In this document: positions 51,353 through 59,624 of the stretch, piece by piece
Numbering within the stretch: the first letter of the stretch is position 1
Layout of the letters: each line of letters begins with the position of its first letter
DNA from: Beijerinckiaceae bacterium
GTDB taxonomy: Bacteria; Pseudomonadota; Alphaproteobacteria; Rhizobiales; Beijerinckiaceae
DNA length: 64,000 bases
Direction of reading: 5' to 3'
NCBI GenBank assembly: GCA_947370975.1
Contig: CANBNG010000008.1
Location: forward strand, 1-64,000
Position numbers and translations under genes: made by a program
The notes under the pieces: model-generated
Told to the model about the DNA's origin: nothing
Database searches by the model: none
The model's input: the letters and a program-made list of their open reading frames with translations, nothing else

Positions 51353-52159
51353 ATGTTGCAGACCCATTATTGGACCGAACTGGCCTGGCCGGATTTCGAA
51401 ACCCTCGACATGGACAAGATCATCGCTGTCCTACCGGTGGCGGCCATCGAGCAGCATGGCCCGCATCTGCCGCTCGGCGTCGATACATTCATCATGGAGG
51501 GCTATCTCGCCCGCGTCATCGAGCGTCTGCCCGAAGCAGCCCCGGTTCTGTTCCTGCCCGTGCAAACCATCGGCAAGTCGGACGAACATATCAGCTTCCC
51601 CGGCACGCTGACGCTCTCGGCCGAGACGGTGACGCGCGCCTGGATCGAGATTGGCGAAAGCGTGCACAGGGCGGGTGTGCGCAAGCTGGTGCTGCTCAAT
51701 TCCCATGGCGGCAATGTCGCGGTGATGGATCATGTTGCGCACGAGCTGCGCCGGCGTTTCGGCATGCTGGTCGTGATCTGTTCCTGGACGCGCTTTGGCT
51801 ATCCCGACGGGCTGTTTGCCGAAGAGGAGCGCGTCCATGGCATTCATGGCGGGGATATCGAAACCTCGCTGATGCTGGCCTTCCGTCCCGAGACAGTCCG
51901 CATGGACGAGCTGCGCGATTTTCCGAGCGCCAATGCGGAAATGGTGCGCAATTTCACCTGGCTGCGCGCCCATCACGGTGTCGGCTTTGGCTGGATGTCG
52001 CAGGATCTCTCGCCTGCAGGCGCGATGGGCAACGGGCAGGCGGCGAGTCTTGAGAAGGGCGAGGCCTGCGCCGATTATGGCGCGACGGCCTTTCTCGAAT
52101 TGCTGCAGGATATCGAGGCCTTCGATCTTGCGCGCCTCGCATCGGGCCCGCTCGATTAG
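51353..52159 (+). CDS. Creatininase-family amidohydrolase
   Basis: 268 residues; AGGGGACTT precedes ATG. Family metal residues: VAAIEQHGPHLPLGVDTFIM (Glu, His, Asp), LLNSHGGNVAVMDHV (His), and HGIHGGDIETSLML (Glu). The family covers creatininase, formamide hydrolases and the MftE type. It is divergent from the ThiXYZ-like importer across a 144-bp shared promoter region, so it may hydrolyse the imported cyclic amide; that is an inference. It converges with the GNAT gene. Confidence 0.85.
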   Translation: MLQTHYWTELAWPDFETLDMDKIIAVLPVAAIEQHGPHLPLGVDTFIMEGYLARVIERLPEAAPVLFLPVQTIGKSDEHISFPGTLTLSAETVTRAWIEIGESVHRAGVRKLVLLNSHGGNVAVMDHVAHELRRRFGMLVVICSWTRFGYPDGLFAEEERVHGIHGGDIETSLMLAFRPETVRMDELRDFPSANAEMVRNFTWLRAHHGVGFGWMSQDLSPAGAMGNGQAASLEKGEACADYGATAFLELLQDIEAFDLARLASGPLD

Positions 52160-52644
52160 GCCTTGCTTGCGGATGCTTTGGGCTTGGCGGAGAAGGACTT
52201 TTCGAAACGCAGCGCCGTGCCGCCGTCCTCGTACCAGTCGGGCTCCTCGCCCGTCTGCACATAGCCGTTCTTCTCATAGAGCGCGATGGCGCGAGGATTG
52301 TCGGCGCGCACTTCCAGCGCCAGCAGATCGCATTCCCGCTTGCGCACCTGATCCTCGCAGGCGCTCAGCAAGGCGCGCCCGATGCCGTGACCTGCGCGCG
52401 CCGTATCGACCGCGATCGAATAGAGCCGGCCAATGCGCGAGCCCTTGCGAAAGCCAAGCAGCGCATAGCCGGTGATGTCCTTGTTTTCGTCGGCCACAAT
52501 CATCGCGGCCGAGGGCACGCTCATATAGCGGCGCAGGCTTGCACGCGAGAGCTGGTCGGAATCGAACACGCTTGTTTCGATTCTCTCGACCGCATCGAGA
52601 TCTGTCAGGCGCGCCTTGCGGATGAGGGCCTGCGTCATTGTCAT
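52156..52644 (-). CDS. GNAT-family N-acetyltransferase (RimI-like)
   Basis: 162 residues; the start at 52644 overlaps the OpgG stop (ATGA), and an ATG two codons later is also possible. The acetyl-CoA site RLYSIAVDTARAGHGIGRAL (V-x-x-x-x-R/G-x-G-x-G/A) is clear, then LLALEVRADNPRAIALYEKN and GYVQTGEEPDWYEDG. The acceptor is unknown; a protein N-terminus is one option. Translationally coupled to opgG. The C-terminus is Lys/Ala-rich. Confidence 0.82.
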   Translation of the reverse strand: MTMTQALIRKARLTDLDAVERIETSVFDSDQLSRASLRRYMSVPSAAMIVADENKDITGYALLGFRKGSRIGRLYSIAVDTARAGHGIGRALLSACEDQVRKRECDLLALEVRADNPRAIALYEKNGYVQTGEEPDWYEDGGTALRFEKSFSAKPKASASKA

Positions 52645-54221
52645 TCCGCGCGCCACGGGCTCGTCCATGTTTCGGTCAGGGCGCGATTATGCGCGCGCAG
52701 GAAGCCGCGCAATTCCGCCGTCTCGCCGGGCGCGAGCGTGAGATCGAAGGCCGCGCGAAAGCCCCCGGTCTGCGGATTGGGCACGATGAAGGCGCGCGTG
52801 ATCGATCCCGAGCTGGTCGAGGGCACGAATTCGACGAGGTCGGGCTGGGTCTGGAAATAGCGCAATTCGCCGCCCGCGAAATCCACGATAAAACGGCGCG
52901 AGCCCGGCACGATGGGCTCATGCGAACCTTGGGCGCGCGCCTGGGTCTGATAGGTGCTGATTGCACGTGCATTGGGCGAGAGGCGACGCATGTCGAGGCT
53001 CGCGGTGATGCGATAGGCAAGCGCAATGGGCTTGCCCGCCTCGACCGGCGCATTGGGCACCCAGGTCGCGGTGATATTGTCGCTCGTGTCATCGGTGGCT
53101 GGCGTCTCGATCAGCTCGATGCGGCCCTCGCCCCAGCCCTCGCGCGGCTCCACCCAATAGCTCGGGCGCAGTTCATAGCCGAGGTCGAGATCCTGATAAT
53201 GCTCGAAGGTGCGGTCGCGCTGGATGAGGCCAAAGCCGCGCGGATCGCGATCGAGAAAGGCCGAGACCTCCTGCCGCGCGGGATTGCGCAATGGCCGCCA
53301 GATCCATTCGCCATTGCCCGCATTCATCAGCAGGCCATCGGAATCATGGAGTTCGGGCCGGTAGTCGCCGGTGAAGCGACGGTCGTTCTCGCCATAGAGG
53401 AAGACCGAGGACAGCGGCGCGATGCCGAGTTTGTGCACGGCGCGGCGCGGATAGATGACGAGGCTGACGTCCAGCGTCGAATCGACACCCGGCGTCAGGT
53501 CGAAGCGATAGGCGGCGGTCAGTGATTCGCCATCGAGCAGGGCGTAGAAAGTGGCCTTCTCGGCGCCGGCCTCGGGGGTCTCCACCCAGAATTCATGGAA
53601 ATAGGGGAATTCCTCCCCCTCTGCGCCGGGGTTGACCGCGAGGCCATGCGCCGAGAGCCCGTAGCGCTGGCCGCGGCCGAGCAGCCGGAAGGCGCTCGAT
53701 CCCAGAAAGGCGATGATCTCGTCGAAAACCTTCGGATCGTTCAGCGGATAATGCAGGCGGAAACCGGCAAAGCCGAGATTGACCGGCAGCGGCTTCTCGA
53801 ATTTCGTGCGGCCATAATCGAACAGGCCACCGGCATAGGGGATTGGTGTCGCAATGCCTTCGCGGATCGTGTTGACCGTCACGGCGCGGCGGTAGAGATG
53901 GCCCAGATGAAAGGTCTGGAGCCGGAAGGGGCTGTTATTATTGGTAAACAGAGCCTTGTCGGCGCGGAAGCGGATGTCGCGCCAGGCGTCGAAATCGAGC
54001 TTTTGCAACGCGTCCGGCAGGGCGGGGCTTGGCGCGAAGGGGGCTGCGGCAAGCTCGCGGGCGCGCCGCTGCACGTCTTCAAAGCCAAAGCGCGCGGCCT
54101 TTTGCGGGGCGGGCTGGGTCTTCTGGGGCGCAGGCTGGCTCTGGGCGAAGCTGGCGCTCGCGAGGCCGGCTGTGGAGGCGGCGAGCAAAGTCGTGAGGGC
54201 GCGGCGGGTCAAATCCGGCAT
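52641..54221 (-). CDS. opgG: Glucan biosynthesis protein OpgG/MdoG, Tat-exported
   Basis: 526 residues, normal for the MdoG family. A twin-arginine signal (LTRRALTTLLAASTAGLASA) is followed by a Gln/Pro-rich linker and the galactose-mutarotase-like beta-sandwich: FGFEDVQRRARELAAAPFAP, DIRFRADKALFTNNNSPFRL, FHLGHLYRRAVTVNTIREGI, then the C-terminal Ig-like domain (FIVDFAGGELRY). It acts in the periplasm in osmoregulated glucan backbone assembly. No opgH is in the window. Coupled to a downstream GNAT gene. A second family member (OpgD-like) starts at 63268. Confidence 0.92.
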   Translation of the reverse strand: MPDLTRRALTTLLAASTAGLASASFAQSQPAPQKTQPAPQKAARFGFEDVQRRARELAAAPFAPSPALPDALQKLDFDAWRDIRFRADKALFTNNNSPFRLQTFHLGHLYRRAVTVNTIREGIATPIPYAGGLFDYGRTKFEKPLPVNLGFAGFRLHYPLNDPKVFDEIIAFLGSSAFRLLGRGQRYGLSAHGLAVNPGAEGEEFPYFHEFWVETPEAGAEKATFYALLDGESLTAAYRFDLTPGVDSTLDVSLVIYPRRAVHKLGIAPLSSVFLYGENDRRFTGDYRPELHDSDGLLMNAGNGEWIWRPLRNPARQEVSAFLDRDPRGFGLIQRDRTFEHYQDLDLGYELRPSYWVEPREGWGEGRIELIETPATDDTSDNITATWVPNAPVEAGKPIALAYRITASLDMRRLSPNARAISTYQTQARAQGSHEPIVPGSRRFIVDFAGGELRYFQTQPDLVEFVPSTSSGSITRAFIVPNPQTGGFRAAFDLTLAPGETAELRGFLRAHNRALTETWTSPWRAE

Positions 54222-54484
54222 GTGTCGGCCTGGCGAGAGCGCGCCCCAACTGGCGCGGCCATCGAGGTAATCCGCTTTGAGCGGGGCTGCAAGCGGCCAT
54301 TCTGTGGCGCGCGGTCTCGTGATTTTTGCAACAGGCCCGGTGGTTTTGAAAAAGAATGTGCCTGGACCTTAAAAAAGGCTTGCGCCCGGGGCGGGAATCC
54401 ATATTTTCCGCCTTGCCCAATTTCGCACGTGCCTGTGGTCGTGTGTCGGTTGGCGGGGATCCGGACAAGAGGCCGGTCACTCGT

Positions 54485-54890
54485 CAGTAAAAAACCGGCA
54501 GCCGGAGCGAACCGGCGAACCCCGCCAAACGGGGGACGCGACTTAAAGCAACGACGGACCGGGCTTTTTCGTCTCTGTCGGCCCTCCAAAGGCTGACGTA
54601 CCGAAGAGGCTTGTCTTTCTTGCCGGGCGTGCGGAGCGGGAGCTCATCCCTTTCCAAACGATGGCCACCAGACTTTTAGACGGCGGTTTCCGCTCGTCTG
54701 CAGTCGACGTGTCCACGGCGCAGCACCCGATCGGGGTTCGCTGACTGGTTTATCCAGTTTGCGCGCCATCGATCACGGTTGGCGTGTCACGTGATTTCGC
54801 GTCTCCAAAGCGCGAAGTTGTCATGCATCGCCTTCCACGAAGCCACATCGTTCTGGCGCGGAAGACCCGCGCCCTTCGAAGGGATGCCGC
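54485..54890 (+). ncRNA. Candidate speF-type structured leader RNA
   Basis: The 400 bases before the group-III ornithine decarboxylase gene hold a run of hairpins: GCCGG-N6-CCGGC (54501-54516), CCCCG-N5-CGGGG (54520-54534), AGACGGCGG with CCGC-T-CGTCT (54678-54699), ACTGG-N5-CCAGT (54744-54758), TTCGCG-N9-CGCGAA (54796-54816) and a terminal CCCTTCGAAGGG palindrome. A conserved long element named speF is known upstream of this gene in alphaproteobacteria (recalled from the Rfam/Corbino literature). Location and structure fit, but I could not run the covariance model. Confidence 0.65.
54872..54883 (+). promoter_or_regulatory. Palindrome sequestering the ornithine decarboxylase ribosome site
   Basis: CCCTTCGAAGGG is a perfect 12-nt palindrome whose right half is the Shine-Dalgarno (AAGGG) 8 nt before the ATG at 54892. 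As a CCCT-TCGA-AGGG hairpin it would mask the ribosome site, so translational control by the upstream leader is likely. Confidence 0.6.
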
Positions 54891-54891
54891 G

Positions 54892-56034
54892 ATGACCAAC
54901 CGTATCATCGATTTTCTGCGTGACCGACGTCAAAACGGCCTCGACGATGGACCTTGCATGGTCCTGGATCTCGATGTCGTGCGCGACAATTACACCTCTT
55001 TCGCCCAGGCTCTGCCCGACACGCGCGTGTTCTACGCCGTGAAGGCCAATCCTGCGCCCGAAGTGCTCTCGCTGCTTGCCCAGCTCGGCTCCTGCTTCGA
55101 CACGGCCTCCGTTGTCGAAATCCAGCAGGCTCTGGCTGCAGGCGCGTCGCCCGATCGGCTGAGCTTTGGCAATACGATCAAGAAAGAGCGCGATATCGCC
55201 CGGGCTTATGAGCTCGGCGTGCGTCTATATGCGGTCGATTGCGAAGCAGAGGTGGAGAAGATCGCCCGCGCCGCGCCCGGCTCGCGCGTATTCTGCCGCA
55301 TTCTCTGCAATGGCGAGGGCGCCGAATGGCCGCTGTCGCGCAAGTTCGGCTGCGTGCCTGAAATGGCCGCGCAGGTGCTTGAACATGCCCATCGCCTTGG
55401 CCTCGTGGCCTATGGCCTGTCCTTCCATGTGGGTTCGCAGCAGCGCAACCCGCGCATGTGGGATGCGGCTTTGAAGTCGTCGGCCGCACTTTTCCGCGAT
55501 CTCGCGGAGCGCGGCATCCACCTCCAGATGGTCAATCTCGGCGGCGGGTTCCCGACGAAATATCTGAAGGACGTTCCGGCGGTGAAGGCTTACGGCCAGG
55601 CGATCTTCAAGTCGCTCCGCAAGCATTTCGGCAACCGTATTCCCGAGACCATCATCGAGCCCGGCCGCGGCATGGTCGGCAATGCCGGCATGATCGAGGC
55701 CGAGGTCGTGCTGATCTCGAAGAAGGCGGAAGATGATGCGGTGAAATGGGTCTATCTCGACATCGGCAAGTTCAACGGACTGGCCGAGACGATGGACGAG
55801 ATGATCCGTTATCCGATCCGCACGGAATTTGACGGCGACGAGCTTGCACCCTGCGTGCTGGCTGGCCCTACCTGCGATTCCGTCGATGTGCTCTACGAGA
55901 AGGATCCCTATTTCCTTCCCGTCAGCCTCGAAATCGGATCGAAAGTGCTGATCGAGGGAACCGGGGCTTACACGACGACCTATTCGGCTGTCGGCTTCAA
56001 TGGTTTCCCGCCGCTCAAATCCTACGTGATCTGA
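54892..56034 (+). CDS. speF: Ornithine/lysine decarboxylase, group III (PLP, eukaryotic-type fold)
   Basis: 380 residues from the ATG at 54892. PLP fold-III features: FYAVKANPAPEVLSLLAQLG with the PLP Lys, CFDTASVVEIQQALAAGASP, YGLSFHVGSQQRNPRMWDAA, LGGGFPTKYL, IIEPGRGMVGNAGMIEAEVV and the C-terminal active-site LAGPTCDSVDVLYEKD, whose Cys belongs to the second subunit site. It converts ornithine to putrescine. Longer in-frame starts (54784 GTG, 54823 ATG) would add an Arg-rich extension. It is followed by a GNAT gene and homospermidine synthase, giving a polyamine operon, and is controlled by a long structured leader. Confidence 0.92.
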   Translation: MTNRIIDFLRDRRQNGLDDGPCMVLDLDVVRDNYTSFAQALPDTRVFYAVKANPAPEVLSLLAQLGSCFDTASVVEIQQALAAGASPDRLSFGNTIKKERDIARAYELGVRLYAVDCEAEVEKIARAAPGSRVFCRILCNGEGAEWPLSRKFGCVPEMAAQVLEHAHRLGLVAYGLSFHVGSQQRNPRMWDAALKSSAALFRDLAERGIHLQMVNLGGGFPTKYLKDVPAVKAYGQAIFKSLRKHFGNRIPETIIEPGRGMVGNAGMIEAEVVLISKKAEDDAVKWVYLDIGKFNGLAETMDEMIRYPIRTEFDGDELAPCVLAGPTCDSVDVLYEKDPYFLPVSLEIGSKVLIEGTGAYTTTYSAVGFNGFPPLKSYVI

Positions 56035-56161
56035 GCCGGCCCGGTTGATGGTCTCTCCCCACGGGGAGAGACGCCTGTCTCCGCCCTTGTTCTGTCCCGG
56101 ACGGCCGGCGCGCCTTGCGCGTTCGGTGCGAGGGTCGCCGCCTGCCTCGAGAGGGCCCGCG

Positions 56162-56755
56162 ATGACCTATGTCTGCCATTCTGACTTCCATGATCACGCC
56201 GCGCTCCCCTTTGTCCTTCGCGACGAGACGCGTGCGGATGTGTCTGCGCGCGAGCGGCTTCTGGATGCCGCCTTCGGCCCTGAGCGCTTTGCCAAGACGT
56301 GCGAGCGCCTGCGTGAAGGCCGGGCGCCCGCTTCCGGCCTCGCGCTGGTGGCCTGCGTCGGGGATGAATGCGTGGGCACGATCCGATTCTGGCATGTGCA
56401 GGCGGGCGAGCGTGCGGCCTTGCTGCTCGGGCCGCTCGCGGTCGATGCGCGCCATCGCGCGCTTGGTCTTGGTCGCAAGCTGATCGTGGAGGGTCTGTTT
56501 CGCGCCATGCAGCGTGGCCACAAGGCCGTTCTGCTGGTGGGCGATGCGCCTTATTACAATCGCTTCGGTTTCGAGCGGGCGCTGACACGCGGGCTTGTCC
56601 TGCCCGGTCCGGTGGATGATGAACGTTTTCTTGGCCTTGAACTTGACCCCGGCGCGCTTGTGGGCGCGCGGGGCCTTGTGCGGCCAAGCGGGGCGCGCGC
56701 GGCATCGCGCCGTCCGTCTTGCATGGCCGACGCGGCGCTCAGTCGCGCGGCTTGA
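56162..56755 (+). CDS. GNAT-family N-acetyltransferase in polyamine operon
   Basis: 197 residues from the ATG at 56162. GNAT core: ERLLDAAFGPERFAKTCERL, VGDECVGTIRFWHVQAGERA, LGPLAVDARHRALGLGRKLI with the acyl-CoA motif, and VLLVGDAPYYNRFGFERALT. The YYxRFGF pattern matches the YhbS-like group. Its place between ornithine decarboxylase and homospermidine synthase makes polyamine acetylation a possibility, but the YhbS type is not known for that. The C-terminal tail is basic. Confidence 0.8.
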   Translation: MTYVCHSDFHDHAALPFVLRDETRADVSARERLLDAAFGPERFAKTCERLREGRAPASGLALVACVGDECVGTIRFWHVQAGERAALLLGPLAVDARHRALGLGRKLIVEGLFRAMQRGHKAVLLVGDAPYYNRFGFERALTRGLVLPGPVDDERFLGLELDPGALVGARGLVRPSGARAASRRPSCMADAALSRAA

Positions 56756-56859
56756 TCTTTTCGCTCGGTTTGCTTCACAGCAGCCGACTTATGCAGAGCG
56801 CCGCGCCCCCATGGAGCGCGGCGCATCGTTTGAACGGCATCTGCCGAATGGAGACACCT

Positions 56860-58290
56860 ATGTCGCAATGGCCCGTGCATGGCACGATTTCTGGTCCCAT
56901 CGTCATGATCGGCTTCGGCTCGATCGGACGCGGCACACTGCCGCTCATCGAGCGCCATTTCAATTTCGACAAGAAGCGCTTCACGGTCATCGACCCGGTC
57001 GATACGGACCGCCATCTGCTCGACGAGCGCGGCATCGCCTTCGTCAAGGAATCGGTGCGCCGCGATAATTACATCGACCTGCTGAAGCCACTTCTGACGG
57101 AAGGCCATGGTCAGGCCTTTCTCGTCAATCTCTCGGTCGATGTCTCGTCCAACGACATGATGCGCCTGTGCCGCGAAGTTGGCGCGCTGTATGTCGATAC
57201 TGTCGCCGAGCCGTGGAAGGGTTTTTACACGGACACGAGCCTCAGCGTGTCGCAGCGTTCCAATTATGCGCTGCGCCAGAGCGTGCTCGATCTGCGTACG
57301 GAGCTTGGCGCTGGCGTCACCGCCGTGTCGTGCTGTGGTGCAAACCCCGGCATGGTGTCGTGGTTCGTCAAACAGGCGCTGCTCAATGTCGCCGCCGATT
57401 GCGGCATCGATCTGCCCGAGCCCAAGACCCGCGAAGAATGGGCGCAGCTTGCCCACAAGACCGGCGTGAAAGGCATCCACATTGCCGAGCGCGACACGCA
57501 GCGTGCGCGCGATCCCAAGCCGATGGGCGTTTTCGTCAACACCTGGTCGGTCGAGGGCTTCGTGTCGGAGGGCTTGCAACCGGCCGAACTTGGCTGGGGC
57601 ACGCATGAAAAGGCGCTGCCCCCGGAAGGTCGCGAACATGAGTTTGGCGCAGGCGCTGCCATCTATCTGATGCGCCCGGGCGCCGGCACGAAAGTGCGCT
57701 CCTGGACGCCGACCGCGCAGGCCCAGCACGGCTTTCTCGTGACGCATAATGAATCGATCTCGATTGCCGATTTCCTGACCGTTCGCGAGGGCACGAAGGT
57801 CGTTTATCGTCCGACCTGCCATTACGCCTATCACCCGGCCAATGACGCGGTTCTCTCGCTCCATGAAATGGCGGGCAGCGGCTGGCATCAGCAGGCAGAG
57901 TCGAAAATTCTCGACGAGAATGAAATCGTCGATGGCATCGATGAGCTCGGCGTCCTGCTCTACGGCCACAAGAAAAATGCTTATTGGTATGGCTCGCAGC
58001 TCTCGATCGAAGAGACGCGGCGCATTGCCCCCTATCAGAATGCGACCGGCCTTCAGGTCACGAGCGCGGTTCTGGCGGGCATGGTCTGGGCGCTTGAAAA
58101 TCCGCAAGCCGGCATTGTCGAGGCCGATGAAGTCGACTTCCATCGCTGCCTTGAAGTGCAGCGCCCCTATCTCGGCCCGGTGATCGGCGAATATACAAGC
58201 TGGACGCCGCTGGACGATCGCGAAGTGCTGTTCCCGGAGGATATCGATCGCGATGATGCCTGGCAGTTCAAGAATGTGATCGTGCGCTGA
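56860..58290 (+). CDS. hss: Homospermidine synthase
   Basis: 476 residues from the ATG at 56860 (GGAG 6 nt upstream), the size of the alphaproteobacterial enzymes. N-terminal NAD-binding IVMIGFGSIGRGTLPLIERH; then FDKKRFTVIDPVDTDRHLLD, VTAVSCCGANPGMVSWFVKQ, and PTCHYAYHPANDAVLSLHEM. It makes sym-homospermidine from two putrescines with NAD as prosthetic group. It is third in the decarboxylase operon and ends in a strong terminator, consistent with homospermidine being the main polyamine here. Confidence 0.93.
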   Translation: MSQWPVHGTISGPIVMIGFGSIGRGTLPLIERHFNFDKKRFTVIDPVDTDRHLLDERGIAFVKESVRRDNYIDLLKPLLTEGHGQAFLVNLSVDVSSNDMMRLCREVGALYVDTVAEPWKGFYTDTSLSVSQRSNYALRQSVLDLRTELGAGVTAVSCCGANPGMVSWFVKQALLNVAADCGIDLPEPKTREEWAQLAHKTGVKGIHIAERDTQRARDPKPMGVFVNTWSVEGFVSEGLQPAELGWGTHEKALPPEGREHEFGAGAAIYLMRPGAGTKVRSWTPTAQAQHGFLVTHNESISIADFLTVREGTKVVYRPTCHYAYHPANDAVLSLHEMAGSGWHQQAESKILDENEIVDGIDELGVLLYGHKKNAYWYGSQLSIEETRRIAPYQNATGLQVTSAVLAGMVWALENPQAGIVEADEVDFHRCLEVQRPYLGPVIGEYTSWTPLDDREVLFPEDIDRDDAWQFKNVIVR

Positions 58291-58296
58291 GAAATC

Positions 58297-58328
58297 AAAA
58301 AGCCCTCCGTTCTGGAGGGCTTTTTTTA
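58297..58328 (+). terminator. Intrinsic terminator after homospermidine synthase
   Basis: AGCCCTCC-GTTCT-GGAGGGCT forms an 8-bp stem flanked by an A-tract and followed by TTTTTTT. Confidence 0.92.
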
Positions 58329-58347
58329 TATGTAGATGTGTGGCCCT

Positions 58348-58431
58348 CTGGATTGCTTCGTCGCTTCGCTTCCCGCAATGACGGCTCGGCTCGTCATTGC
58401 GAGCGGAGCGAAGCAATCCAGATGCACCATG
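58348..58431. repeat. Dispersed extragenic inverted repeat (CTGGATTGCTTCG...CGAAGCAATCCAG)
   Basis: Two arms of about 35 nt, CTGGATTGCTTCGTCGCTTC... and ...GAGCGAAGCAATCCAG, with CAATGACG/CGTCATTG near the centre, form a long hairpin. The wording is that of a repeat seen widely in intergenic regions of proteobacterial genomes. It lies between convergent genes. Confidence 0.75.
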
Positions 58432-58454
58432 TATGGCCTCTGGATGCTTCTGTC

Positions 58455-59450
58455 CTAAAGCCAGCCCCGCCGCTTGAAGTAGAGATAGGGCACTATCGCC
58501 GCGATGATCATCAGGCAGATCGAGACCGGATATCCGTAGTCCCAGTCGAGCTCGGGCATATGTTTGAAGTTCATGCCATAGACCGAGGCCACCAGCGTCG
58601 GGGGCATCAGGCAGACTGCGGCGATGGAGAAGATCTTGATGATCTGGTTCTGCTCCAGATTGATCAGGCCGAGCGTCGCGTCGAGCATGAATTGAATCTT
58701 GTTCGACAGATAGCTTGCATGGTCGCTGAGCGAGCCGACATCGCGCTGCATGATGCGCAGGCGCACGCGCGCTTCCTTGTCACCCTTGCGCTCGTTTTCG
58801 AAAGCAGCTGTGTGATAGGTCGTGAGCCGGTTGATGCTCACAAGGCTCTCGCGAACCAGCCCCAGCAAATCGCCCTCGCGGCCAATACTCTCGATGACAT
58901 TTTGCAGATCGCGTGTCTTCGAGCGCTTGCGGCGCGGTTCTGGCCGGAAGACTTCATGCGAAATGCCATCGATCTTCATGCCCACGCGCTCAAGCGCATC
59001 GGCGATGCGGTCGATGAGGGCTTCCAGCAGGCCAAACATGACCTGTTCGCCCGCAGCGCAGCTCACGACGCCGGGGCGCAGGGCGCGTTGAATGAAGGTT
59101 GTAAACGGGCGCGGCTCGTCATAGCGCACGGTGAGCAGCGTTTCGCCTTTCAGGATGAAGGTGATCGGTGTCGTGGCCGGGTCGTCGGTGTCGAGCTGCA
59201 CCAGCGCGATCATGGTCATGAATTCCGCGCCGCCCTCACTGTAGAGGCGGGCGGATACTTCGATCTCCTGCATTTCCTCGCGCGTGGGAATGGCAAGGCC
59301 AAGCCGTTCCTCGACGAAGCGATCCTCGGCAGGCGTCGGGTTGAGCAGGTCGATCCAGGGCACGCCCTCGCGCGGAATGGAGCCTCCGCGCACCACATCC
59401 ACATCCTGCGGGCTGAGGTGGCCGTTTTCCCTCACGTAGATGCGCAGCAT
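58455..59450 (-). CDS. corA: CorA-family magnesium/cobalt channel
   Basis: 331 residues. The long cytoplasmic N-terminal domain has IDLLNPTPAEDRFVEERLGL, and the stalk helix region includes VSINRLTTYHTAAFENERKG. Two C-terminal helices carry the signature VASVYGMNFKHMPELDWDYG (GMN pore motif) and an end YLYFKRRGWL with positive residues. Passive Mg2+ (or Co2+, Ni2+) uptake is expected. It stands as a single gene, converging with the polyamine operon. Confidence 0.93.
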   Translation of the reverse strand: MLRIYVRENGHLSPQDVDVVRGGSIPREGVPWIDLLNPTPAEDRFVEERLGLAIPTREEMQEIEVSARLYSEGGAEFMTMIALVQLDTDDPATTPITFILKGETLLTVRYDEPRPFTTFIQRALRPGVVSCAAGEQVMFGLLEALIDRIADALERVGMKIDGISHEVFRPEPRRKRSKTRDLQNVIESIGREGDLLGLVRESLVSINRLTTYHTAAFENERKGDKEARVRLRIMQRDVGSLSDHASYLSNKIQFMLDATLGLINLEQNQIIKIFSIAAVCLMPPTLVASVYGMNFKHMPELDWDYGYPVSICLMIIAAIVPYLYFKRRGWL

Positions 59451-59624
59451 GGGATGCCTCGACGTGTCCTGTTGTTATGCTCAGCCTTGTCAGCTGCCTG
59501 CGGATGCGTCAACTGCGCCCGCTTCGTCCCTTCTGCCCCTGTGCCCTTGCCCTTCGCCACGCTTGCGCCAGAGTTGGGGTTCAAAAGGTGATTCTGCTCT
59601 GTGCCGTTGAGAGATCGAGCCCGA

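Larger units (their letters stand above)
54222..54891 (+). other. 670-bp leader/intergenic region upstream of ornithine decarboxylase
   Basis: No supportable gene is found between OpgG (minus) and the decarboxylase (plus). The first part (about 54222-54480) presumably carries the promoters. The second part (about 54485-54890) is dense in hairpins and is annotated separately as a speF-type leader. Confidence 0.6.

Noticed and set aside
53595..54596. A 333-codon plus-strand frame over opgG and its upstream region
   Set aside because: Shadow of opgG in its first two thirds; the remainder lies in the non-coding leader and has no ribosome site.
56554..58416. A 620-codon frame antisense to the polyamine genes
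   Set aside because: Homospermidine synthase and GNAT motifs are clear on the plus strand; the antisense frame also enters the dispersed repeat.
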